Source: Tubiluchus corallicola (Eukaryota > Priapulida > Priapulimorpha > Priapulimorphida > Tubiluchidae). Taken from it: a DNA stretch of 31,825 nt. The stretch lies in NCBI GenBank assembly GCA_030141605.1, contig JAQGDQ010001515.1, positions 5,001 through 36,825 on the forward strand, read 5' to 3'. Position 1 is the stretch's first letter. Every line of letters begins with the position of its first letter. The position numbers and the translations under genes are program-made. This document shows positions 1-10,300 of this stretch, piece after piece. The notes under the pieces were generated by a model. It was not told where the DNA came from and did not search any database. It was given only the letters and a program-made list of their open reading frames with translations.

Positions 1-783
1 AATTCCCTGAAATTCCCTACCAACTAGCCTTAAAACGGTCCAAACTTTCAGCTCTTTTGTATTATTATGGTGTGTGTGTCTGTTCGGAAGATTTTTCTCT
101 GCTTGCGCTGTAATCAAAGGTTGCACGTATTTAGAATTGCGTGTAAAACTTGGCTTCGTTATATACACTTAGTAGGTCAGCCAATCAGAATTGAGCACGT
201 TTTTAGTCCACTCATTGGAAGCGAAGAAAAATCGCCACGTTTTTGATTTTCGGTAATATTTGAATTTAAAATAAAACTTTTGTGATTACTTCAAAACAGT
301 GTCAAATAGACTAGACTAAACTAAATTCCCTGAAATTCCTATAAACTAACATAAAAACTGCTCAAACTGTCGGCTCTTTTAAAAGTAAACTAAAAGATAC
401 TCTACTTAAAAATTATAATCGCCCAAACTATAAAAGTGATAAAATTATATATAATAGTGAATGTATAAAGCCAAAACTGCAATAAACCGAAACTCTTTGC
501 ATAAGTAGCTGATAACTTCGCATAAATACTTTCTCCTAGAAAACTATTAAGTACTTTTATCTAAAACGAATTTCTCAATATCAATCTGCTATGTATTTTG
601 TACATTTTGTAAATATATTTTATATTTGTAATCATGTATATTCTCAATTTGTTCTTAATTGTGTATTATATTGTGTACATTTTGTATATTATAAAATCCA
701 ATTGTACATAGTTTTAATTTAGTTTCAAGTGAATGACTATTGCTTTCATCAATTTTTCTGAACTGGTTACGTACAAGTCTTAA
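1..783. other. AT-rich non-coding stretch with a short direct duplication
   Basis: No gene is supported. A segment of about 57 bp at 1-57 beginning AATTCCCTGAAATTCC recurs with mismatches at 324-380. The rest is AT-rich with no convincing exon. If the candidate exon at 2175 is real, this region is intron or 5' sequence of the TTLL4-like gene. Confidence 0.5.
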
Positions 784-2098
784 CAGTGGCAGCTCGTGTA
801 TAGGTACTGTGGAACTGCAGCACCCCCTGTTTTTCTCATTATTATAGATAATATTCAATATAATAAGTCTTTTTTCTTTAGTTCTTTCTTTATACTTATG
901 CAAAACCAGAAGACTAGAGACCAGAGGGAAGTACAATCAACTTTACAGCCCCCTGGCGATCACAGAGTGTAATTATGGGGTCATAAAACCCCATTAACCG
1001 TGTCACACGGAAAAACTGCTGTGACTCGTTCCTGGTTATATTAGTTTCTCCTTTCTTGTTCTACACGCGGTTGATTCTGTTTTACAGTGCAAAGTTAAGA
1101 CGTTTTCACGTATTGCTAAGCTTATACTTGCAAGTGTGAAAATGCATTACAATGTGTTATAAGAAGGACTGAAAGGATTAGTCATTTCTGCACACTGTTT
1201 TCGAGACTAGCCTGTTTTGAACCTGTGATCTAGCGATCAAGGAACTGCTTGCAATCCGAATGGCTTCTAGTTCAAAACCAGGGTCAGTGTGTATTTTTTT
1301 ACAGTTCTTTGTTCACTCGAGTTTTGTTTAAAATGATATAACTGCAAATAATTTTACGTAATTGGGGATAGGTTCACTCCACAAAATGTTTGAAATATCT
1401 GTACATCTATTCAATTTTTAATTCAACTTTCAAGAATTTTACTTTTAGTAGGTCATATTTTGTTAACATAGCAGGAAGGGTAAAGTTTGTAGATCAGTGG
1501 CGGCTCGTAGCTAAAGTTACTGGGGGTGCTGCTTCAGAAGATTTTTAGCCATTGTTTTAATACTGGGTAAAACGTAACAAACTTGTAATTTTAATGTTGT
1601 AGTTATATTTCATGATCGGGGTTGAACGGTCTCTTTTTCTTGACTGCAACTATCTCACTGGAGAGACAATTGTGAAAAATTAAGCTGTTGTAGTTCACTT
1701 ACAGTCACAGAACTTATTTCTTCGGCATGCATGGCGTCCATTATTAAATAGTTTATGTTTTAAGCACACACGCTAAGTTTATATTTTATCACGTATAAGA
1801 ATGTAACGGTACACGGTAAGCACTGCATTTGTTACAGTGATAGTCACAGTACTTTTCTACCTAGCAGCGGATGCTAGCGTACATCGTGTTATTTCAGACA
1901 AGTGCGCATGGGCGCATGCGCACGACAGCCAAACACCACGTTGCTTGGACTGTGAAGCAAATTGTACTTCCCTCACGTGCTCCGGTTCCGCACAAATATA
2001 AAAAAGAACTAAAGAAAAAAGACTTGAATGGTATCAATAAAAATGAGTGAAAAAGGGGGTGCTGTGGTACCACGGTACCTATACACGAGCCGCCACTG
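784..2098. mobile_element. hAT-like inverted-repeat element(s), probably nested
   Basis: The left arm, 784-938, and the reverse complement of 1960-2098 share a long similar sequence, including the tip CAGTGGC[A/G]GCTCGTGTATAG, a CAGCACCCCC block, a TCTTTTTTCTTTAGTTCTTT block and GAGGGAAGTACAAT. A second copy of the tip, CAGTGGCGGCTCGT, begins at 1495 in the orientation expected for a left end. Taking 1495-2098 as one element gives an imperfect 8-bp flank match (TTGTAGAT against CTGTAGCT, 6 of 8). CAGTGGCGG tips and 8-bp duplications are typical of hAT transposons. No transposase is visible, so this is a non-autonomous element or a nested pair. Confidence 0.6.
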
Positions 2099-2174
2099 CT
2101 GTAGCTCGAAGATACTGTTCAAATGCTAGTAATAAACCACTATGCGTTAACGTCTTTTACAGTTTTCTTTTTAG

Positions 2175-2245
2175 ACGAACCAACATCATTGTTTTGATTA
2201 GCGTTACTGGGTTGCTTGCTTCGGTAGTGCCTAGTGAACAAGACG
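2175..2245 (+). CDS. TTLL4: Candidate upstream exon (exon 1 of the visible part) of the TTLL4-like gene
   Basis: A strong pyrimidine tract and acceptor (TTTTCTTTTTAG, ending 2174) and a strong donor (GACG|GTAAGT, from 2246) bracket 71 nt that are open in one frame, reading about RTNIIVLISVTGLLASVVPS then EQD. It enters in phase 2 and leaves in phase 1, which is exactly what the 4192 exon needs; the junction codon becomes GGG. I do not recognise the peptide in the TTLL4 family, whose upstream region is poorly conserved. The call rests on splice signals and phase alone, so it could be a chance exon-like sequence next to the hAT-like element and the GA tract. Confidence 0.4.
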
Positions 2246-2294
2246 GTAAGTTTCCTTTTCCTTTTAGATGTAATTCGGAAAGGGAAATATATGC

Positions 2295-2631
<337 letters not shown>

Positions 2632-3094
2632 AAATAAATGACTATTATGAATTATCATTATTATTATAAATGTCTATTATTAGAAATGAATTATTATGGC
2701 AATGAAAGTATCATAACTGCTATAATGATAAAGGTGAGGTTTGTCCCTCGTGAAAATGTTGCACTATTTAGCATCTGATTCACTTTAGCTAATGCAACAG
2801 CATCATTTGGATTTCCTGAGATTACAGTAGTTATTAAGAAAGGTATAATATTGCTACTGTTGTAAGACAAAACACATCGTTATAGATTAAATAGTAAATT
2901 AAAAGATTTTGATGATGATAGTTATCTGCTGAAGCTTGAAAATTTAAAACAAAAATTTCTTCACTTACATTAATTAGAAACGAATAAAACTTGTTTGCAG
3001 AAAATAAATAACAAATAACTCAATAAATATCTGTACGAAAATCAAGAAGATTTTGCAATAGCTAAATTAATTTCTTCCATAAAACAATCCCTAC

Positions 3095-3289
3095 TGGTTT
3101 ATATATCCACTTTTCTTCTGGATGATCACCATAATAGTGCAGAAATTCTGTCATGTGATCTGGCAGAAGAAAGCTCATTGGCGCAAAATCGAATTCTTTT
3201 GAGCCATGTTTCTTGCGCATGTGCAGTATACTCTTCCAGACGGTGTCTTTGTGCGCATGTTCTGTGTCCGAACCTGGGAAATTGTTGTA
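3095..3289 (-). pseudogene. Intact inverted copy of TTLL4 exon 5
   Basis: Read on the minus strand, a CATTGCTTTACTTTCCATTTCAG-like acceptor is followed by 195 open nucleotides and an AAACCA|GTAGGG donor. This is exactly the length and phase of exon 5 at 14516-14710. The 65-residue translation (starting YNNFPGSDTEHAHKD, ending EEKWIYKP) matches exon 5 at 49 of 65 residues by my count. The frame has no stop and both splice sites are kept. I find no other TTLL4 exon in the minus orientation nearby, so it is either an orphan duplicated exon or a remnant of an inverted gene copy whose remaining exons lie outside the window. Filed as pseudogene because no complete gene is visible, but the exon itself is undamaged. 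Confidence 0.85.
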
Positions 3290-3420
3290 CTGAAATGGAA
3301 AGTAAAGCAATGGATGTGTTGTGTTTATTTGTGTCTGTGTTGCAATGCAGCATGGAAGTATAAAGCAATGAGAGCAGTGTGTTTATGTGTGTGAACTAAA
3401 ATGAACAGTGCAGTCAGTTA

Positions 3421-4060
3421 AAGGATGATTTTTCAAATTTTACTACCCCATTTTCAAGCCCGATAAAAAGTATACATTTTAACACAACTAATACTGCAAA
3501 AGCGTTTCTGATAATTAAATAATATATTAAAATCTTAATTAATCTTAATCCCAACTATTGATGACATCACAAACTAAGATAATTTTCAACAGCAAAAATA
3601 TTCCGCGACCGTGTTGCACGTGTTTGTGAAAGCGAAAATTGAAGTACAGTGCTACTGTAAGACATTCAGTGTGTTTTACTAAAACTAGACAAATTTTAAG
3701 ATAAAAATTCAAATTTCAAGTTTACCGCTGTGCTCACGCATGAGCTCTCGAACGTGTGTAGTTCGTACAAACTAACATATCTGAACTGAAAGGTACAGCA
3801 CCTATTTTTTATTGAATGCATTTCCGAAATGCATGCGCTAGTGCCCACCTACTAACGAATGGTGAAATACATGTAACAGCAAAGAACTAGTGGCGCGAAC
3901 GTGAAATTGTGTTTGTGTGGTAATAATTCTTTCACGTTAGTCAATCTTGAAAAAATAGTTTGTTTTCTTTCATTATTTTAAAGAGCAGATTGTTTTGACC
4001 TACAGTTTAAGATTGTGGCCGGTTTTGCTTAATAAGTGATTATATGACAATTTCTATTAG
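3421..4060 (+). mobile_element. Dispersed non-autonomous element, copy 1
   Basis: Begins AGGATGATTTTTCA. The body, 3592-4040, is strongly similar in direct orientation to 11703-12150 (shared blocks include GAAGTACAGTGCTACTGTAAG and ACTAGTGGCGCGAACGTGAA) and in inverted orientation to about 29760-30185. Its first 130 bp also resemble the reverse complement of 11270-11396. No coding capacity is seen. The right end is not recognisable, probably lost before exon 2 at 4192. Confidence 0.65.
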
Positions 4061-4191
4061 AAGAGTGCACTGTTAACATGCAGACATAAACGGGACCGAA
4101 ATCTCTTGTTTTTCATTTCTCCACTTCCTTAATTATTAACAAGGTCACTTTTCACTTTGCTATTTTTCTCCGTCTCCATTTTTCGTTTTAG

Positions 4192-4368
4192 GGTGTTCTG
4201 CGATATTTTGGTCTCACGTACCAACGTCATTTCATAGTCAAACTCTGGCAACAGCGACATGTAACGACTCGTTGACAAATGAGTGTCCGAGGGTCATTCC
4301 AGCTCTAACGACTAGTCTCTTCTCTCATGTTTTACCTGTGATCAACTTTGGATTAGATGGTCAAATAG
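4192..4368 (+). CDS. TTLL4: TTLL4 exon 2 (shortest form, ending at the first array donor)
   Basis: The acceptor TTTTTCGTTTTAG ends at 4191 after a long pyrimidine tract. The frame reads [16 protein letters not shown] and continues into the first repeat unit, [20 protein letters not shown], then GQI. The donor ATAG|GTGAGT follows position 4368 in phase 1. Joining to 9703 gives FGLDGQIVEYLP, which matches the spacing of the PSLFPN.PP..YF....EKVE.LP segment that precedes the TTL core in TTLL4 proteins. Each later unit of array I repeats this donor every 90 bp in the same frame, so longer in-frame forms ending at any of the first 29 donors are possible. TAA at 6942-6944 closes this frame. Confidence 0.7.
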
Positions 4369-7300
4369 GTGAGTGTCCCAGGGTCATTCCAGCTCCCACA
4401 CCTAGTCTCTTCTCTCATGTTTCACCTGTGATCAACTTTGGATTAGATGGACAAATAGGTGAGTGTCCCAGGGTCATTCCAGCTCTCACACCTAGTCTCT
4501 TCTCTCATGTTTTACCTGTGATCAACTTTGGATTAGAAGGTCAAATAGGTGAGTGTCCGAGGGTCATTCCAGCTCTCACACCTAGTCTCTTCTCACATGT
4601 TTCACCGGTGGTCACCTTTGGATTAGATGGTCAAATAGGTGAATGTCCGAGGGTCATTCCAGCTCTCACACCTAGTCTCTTCTCTCATGTTTTACCTGTG
4701 GTCAACTTTGGATTAGATGGTCAAATAGGTGAGTGTCCTAGGGTCATTCCAGCTCTCACACCTAGTCTCTTCTCTCATGTTTTACCTGTGGTCACCTTTG
4801 GATTAGATGGTCAAATAGGTGAATGTCCGAGGGTCATTCCAGCTCTCACACCTAGTCTCTTCTCTCATGTTTTACCTGTGGTCAACTTTGGATTAGATGG
4901 TCAAATAGGTGAATGTCCGAGGGTCATTCCAGCTCTCACACATAGTCTCTTCTCTCATGTTTCACCTGTGATCAACTTTGGATTAGATGGTCAAATAGGT
5001 GAGTGTCCGAGGGTCATTCCAGCTCTCACACCTAGTTTCTTCTCTCATGTTTTACCTGTAATCAACTTTGGATTAGATGGTCAAATAGGTGAGTGTCCGA
5101 GGGTCATTCCAGCTCCCACACCTAGTCTCTTCTCTCATGTTTTACCTGTGATCAACTTTGGATTAGATGGTCAAATAGGTGAGTGTCCCAGGGTCATTCC
5201 AGCTCTCACACCTAGTCTCTTCTCACATGTTTCACCTGTGGTCAATTTTGGACTAGATGGTCAAATAGGTGAGTGTACTAGGGTCATTCCAGCTCTCACA
5301 CCTAGTCTCTTCTCTCATGTTTCACCTGTGGTCAATTTTGGACTAGATGGTCAAATAGGTGTGTGTCCCAGGGTCATTCCAGCTCTCACACCTAGTCTCT
5401 TCTCTCATGTTTTACCTGTGGTCAACTTTGGATTAGATGGTCAAATAGGTGAGTGTCCTAGGGTCATTCCAGCTCTCACACCTAGTCTCTTCTCTCATGT
5501 TTCACCTGTGACCAACTATGGATTAGATGGACAAATAGGTGAGTATCCCAGGGTCAATGCAGCTCTCACACCTAGTCTCTTCTCTCATGTTTCACCTGTG
5601 GTCAATTTTGGACTAGATGGTCAAATAGGTGTGTGTCCCAGGGTCATTCCAGCTCTCACACCTAGTCTCTTCTCTCATGTTTTACCTGTGGTCAACTTTG
5701 GATTAGATGGTCAAATAGGTGAGTGTCCTAGGGTCATTCCAGCTCTCACACCTAGTCTCTTCTCTCATGTTTCACCTGTGACCAACTATGGATTAGATGG
5801 ACAAATAGGTGAGTATCCCAGGGTCAATGCAGCTCTCACACCTAGTCTCTTTTCTCATGTTTTACCTGTGATCAACTATGGATTAGATGGACAAATAGGT
5901 GAGTATCCCAGGGTCAATGCAGCTCTCACACCTAGTCTCTTTTCTCATGTTTTACCTGTGGTCAACTTTGGATTAGATGGTCAAATAGGTGAGTGTCCTA
6001 GGGTCATTCCAGCTCTCACACCTAGTCTCTTCTCTCATGTTTCACCTGTGGTCAACTATGGATTAGATGGTCAAATAGGTGAGTGTCCTAGGGTCATTCC
6101 AGCTCTCACACCTAGTCTCTTCTCTCATGTTTCACCTGTGACCAACTATGGATTAGATGGACAAATAGGTAAGTGTCCCAGGGTCAATGCAGCTCTCACA
6201 CCTAGTCTCTTTTCTCATGTTTCACCTGTGGTCAACTTTGGATTAGATGGTCAAATAGGTGAGTGTCCTAGGGTCATTCCAGCTCTCACACCTAGTCTCT
6301 TCTCTCATGTTTTACCTGTGGTCAACTTTGGATTAGATGGTCAAATAGGTGAGTGTCCTAGGGTCATTCCAGCTCTCACACCTAGTCTCTTCTCTCATGT
6401 TTCACCTGTGACCAACTATGGATTAGATGGACAAATAGGTGAGTATCCCAGGGTCAATGCAGCTCTCACACCTAGTCTCTTTTCTCATGTTTTACCTGTG
6501 ATCAACTATGGATTAGATGGACAAATAGGTGAGTATCCCAGGGTCAATGCAGCTCTCACACCTAGTCTCTTTTCTCATGTTTTACCTGTGGTCAACTTTG
6601 GATTAGATGGTCAAATAGGTGAGTATCCCAGGGTCAATGCAGCTCTCACACCTAGTCTCTTCTCTCATGTTTTACCTGTGGTCAACTTTGGATTAGATGG
6701 TCAAATAGGTGAGTGTCCTAGGGTCATTCCAGCTCTCACACCTAGTCTCTTCTCTCATGTTTCACCTGTGACCAACTATGGATTAGATGGACAAATAGGT
6801 GAGTATCCCAGGGTCAATGCAGCTCTCACACCTAGTCTCTTTTCTCATGTTTTACCTGTGATCAACTATGGATTAGATGGTCAAATAGGTGAGTGTCCGA
6901 GGGTCATTCCAGCTCTCACATCTAGTCTCTTCTCTCTTGTTTAACCTGTGATCAACTTTGGATTAGATGGTCAAATAGGTGAGTGTCCTAGGGTCATTCC
7001 AGCTCTCACACCTAGTCTCTTCTCTCATGTTTCACCTGTGGTCAACTATGGATTAGATGGTCAAATAGGTGAGTGTCCTAGGGTCATTCCAGCTCTCACA
7101 CCTAGTCTCTTCTCTCATGTTTCACCTGTGACCAACTATGGATTAGATGGACAAATAGGTTAGTGTCCCAGGGTCAATGCAGCTCTCACACCTAGTCTCT
7201 TTTCTCATGTTTTACCTGTGGTCAACTTTGGATTAGAAGGTCAAACAGGTGAGTGTCCTAGGGTCATTCCAGCTCTCACACCTAGTCTCTTCTCTCATGT

Positions 7301-10300
7301 TTTACCTGTGGTCAACTTTGGATTAGATGGTCAAATAGGTGAGTGTCCTAGGGTCATTCCAGCTCTCACACCTAGTCTCTTCTCTCATGTTTTACCTGTG
7401 ATCAACTTTGGATTAGATGGTCAAATAGGTGAGTGTCCCAGGGTCATTCCAGCTCTCACACCTAGCCTCTTCTCTCATGTTTTACCTGTGATCAACTTTG
7501 GATTAGATGGTCAAATAGGTGAGTGTCCCAGGGTCATTCCAGCTCTCACACCTAGTCTCTTCTCTCATGTTTTACCTGTGATCAACTTTGGATTAGATGG
7601 TCAAATAGGTGAGTGTCCTAGGGTCATTCCAGCTCTCACACCTAGTCTCTTCTCTCATGTTTCACCTGTGGTCAACTTTGGATTAGAAGGTCAAACAGGT
7701 GAGTGTCCTAGGGTCATTCCAGCTCTCACACCTAGCCTCTTCTCTCATGTTTTACCTGTGATCAACTTTGGATTAGATGGACAAATAGGTGAGTGTCCCA
7801 GGGTCATTCCAGCTCTCACACCTAGTCTCTTCTCTCATGTTTCACCTGTGGTCAACTTTGGCTTGGATGGTCAAACAGGTGAGTGTCCTAGGGTCATTCC
7901 AGCTCTCACACCTAGTCTCTTCTCTCATGTTTCACCTGTGATCAACTTTGGATTAGATGGTCAAATAGGTGAGTGTCCGAGGGTCATTCCAGCTCTCACA
8001 CCTAGTCTCTTCTCTCATGTTTCACCTGTGGTCAACTTTGGATTAGATGGTCAAAAAGGTGAGTGTCCCGGGGTCATTCCAGCTCTTACACCTAATCTCT
8101 TCTCACGTGTTTTACCTGTGGTCAACTTTGGATTAGAAGGTCAAACAGGTAAGTGTCCTAGGGTCATTCCAGCTCTCACACCTAGTCTCTTCTCTCATGT
8201 TTCACCTGTGATCAACTTTGGATTAGATGGTCAAATAGGTGAGTGTCCCAGGGTCATTCCAGCTCTCACACCTAGTCTCTTCTCTCATGTTTTACCTGTG
8301 ATCAACTTTGGATTAGATGGACAAATAGGTGAGTGTCCTAGGGTCATTCCAGCTCTCACACCTAGTCTCTTCTCACATGTTTTACCTGTGGTCAACTTTG
8401 GATTAGATGGTCAAATAGGTGAGTGTCCTAGGGTCATTCCAGCTCTCACACCTAGTCTCTTCTCTCATGTTTCATCTGTGATCAACTTTGGATTAGATGG
8501 TCAAATAGGTGAGTGTCCCAGGGTCATTCCAGCTCTCACACCTAGTCTCTTCTCTCATGTTTCACCTGTGATCAACTTTGGATTAGATGGTCAAATAGGT
8601 GAGTGTCCCAGGGTCATTCCAGCTCTCACACCTAGTCTCTTCTCTCATGTTTCACCTGTGGTCAACTTTGGATTAGATGGTCAAATAGGTGAGTGTCCTA
8701 GGGTCATTCCAGCTCTCACACCTAGTCTCTTCTCTCATGTTTCACCTGTGGTCAACTTTGGATTAGATGGTCAAATAGCTGAGTGTCCTAGGGTCATTCC
8801 AGCTCTCACACCTAGTCTCTTCTCACATGTTTCACCTGTGGTCAACTTTGGATTAGAAGGTCAAACAGGTGAGTGTCCTTGGGTCATTCCAGCTCTCACA
8901 CCTAGTCTCTTCTCTCATGTTTTACCTGTGATCAACTTTGGATTAGAAGGTCAAACAGGTGAGTGTCCTTGGGTCATTCCAGCTCTCACACCTAATCTCT
9001 TCTCTCATGTTTCACCTGTGATCAACTTTGGATTAGAAGGTCAAACAGGTGAGTGTCCTTGGGTCATTCCAGCTCTCAAATCTAGTCTCTTTTCTCATGG
9101 ACAAACAGGTGAGTGTCATTATTACATCCTAAAACCTTTGCAATCGCAGTTTTGTCAAAGTGCATTCGTTTTTTCACGCCATAGTAGATTTCTAGCTAGA
9201 TCTCGAATTTTTTTAGCATTCTTTCTCAATGTTACATTATCATAATGAACTAAAATGAACTATATAAATTACATTTAAAAAAAGTGAAATGTAACTAACC
9301 ACCTTAGATTCTACCTTATAATCTTAGTAAAGGAAAACAGTAGATGTTTTAGATCATATTTCTACATCAAGTGGAAACATTGTTTGTTAAAATAATTTTA
9401 AAAGGGAATTGTTGCAATCTTGGTTTTTGTAAACGCAAAAATCTCTTGCATTTTGTGCAATTGTATGAGTGTTGGCGGAGAAAACTAAGCCAGTGCAGAA
9501 CTAAGAACATTTGAACTGAAAATTATGGATAATGAACTGTATGTTTTAGACGTGGAGTTAAACGAGATGTCATCAAAAAAGTCGAGTTTTTTTACATCAC
9601 GCAAAAAAGTTGGACAGTTAATTGTTTATTGTTATTAAAACAAAATGTTATTAAACCGTGATGTTTGTGACTCAGTACTTAATTTCTGTTGTACATTTGC
9701 AGTTGAATATCTGCCAAATTACATGCGTAAGGATTTGAAATGGAAATTGAAGATGCCTTGGACAGTTATCAAAAACATGTTTCGTCGATCAAATTATCGT
9801 AGAGCAAGAAAAGGTACGAGTGCTGGTCACATTTTTCTCCCTTTGGTGGTTTATAGCATTTAGAACATTTTAGCTAAGTCTGTTTTAGCTCTCGGTACAG
9901 TCCTAATTTCCAATCAGCAAAAAATACCCAAAATGCAACCACAAAATATGTAAACTTTTAAACACAGCCACGTGAGCAGTAGCCTTTAGGTGATAGAATA
10001 GATACAATTGGACAGTGGATATTTTGGTAGTAACTGAATATTAGACAGTTGGACAGTGGACATTTGTGCAGTAGACATTTGGGTAGTAGCTACATTTGAG
10101 TATTGGGCACTTGGGTAGTGGACATTTGGGCAGTAGCTACATTTGAGTATTGGGCACTTGGGTAGTGAACATTTGGGTAGGAGCAACATTTGGGTAGTAG
10201 CTACATTTGAGTCTTGGACACTTGAGCAGTGGACAGTTGGGTAGTGGACACTTGGGCAGTAGCTACGTTTGAGTATTGGGCACTTGGGCAGTGCACATTT

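Noticed and set aside
655-936. 93-residue minus-strand frame
   Set aside because: Crosses the hAT-like arm at 784 and has no recognisable domain or splice context.
4272-9245. Very long open frames (890, 71 and 675 residues) as one giant repeat protein
   Set aside because: The frame stays open because the 90-bp unit is a multiple of three and its consensus lacks stops. There is no ATG at the start, two stops interrupt it, and most unit differences change amino acids. The gene-related part is the exon 2 end with its donor.
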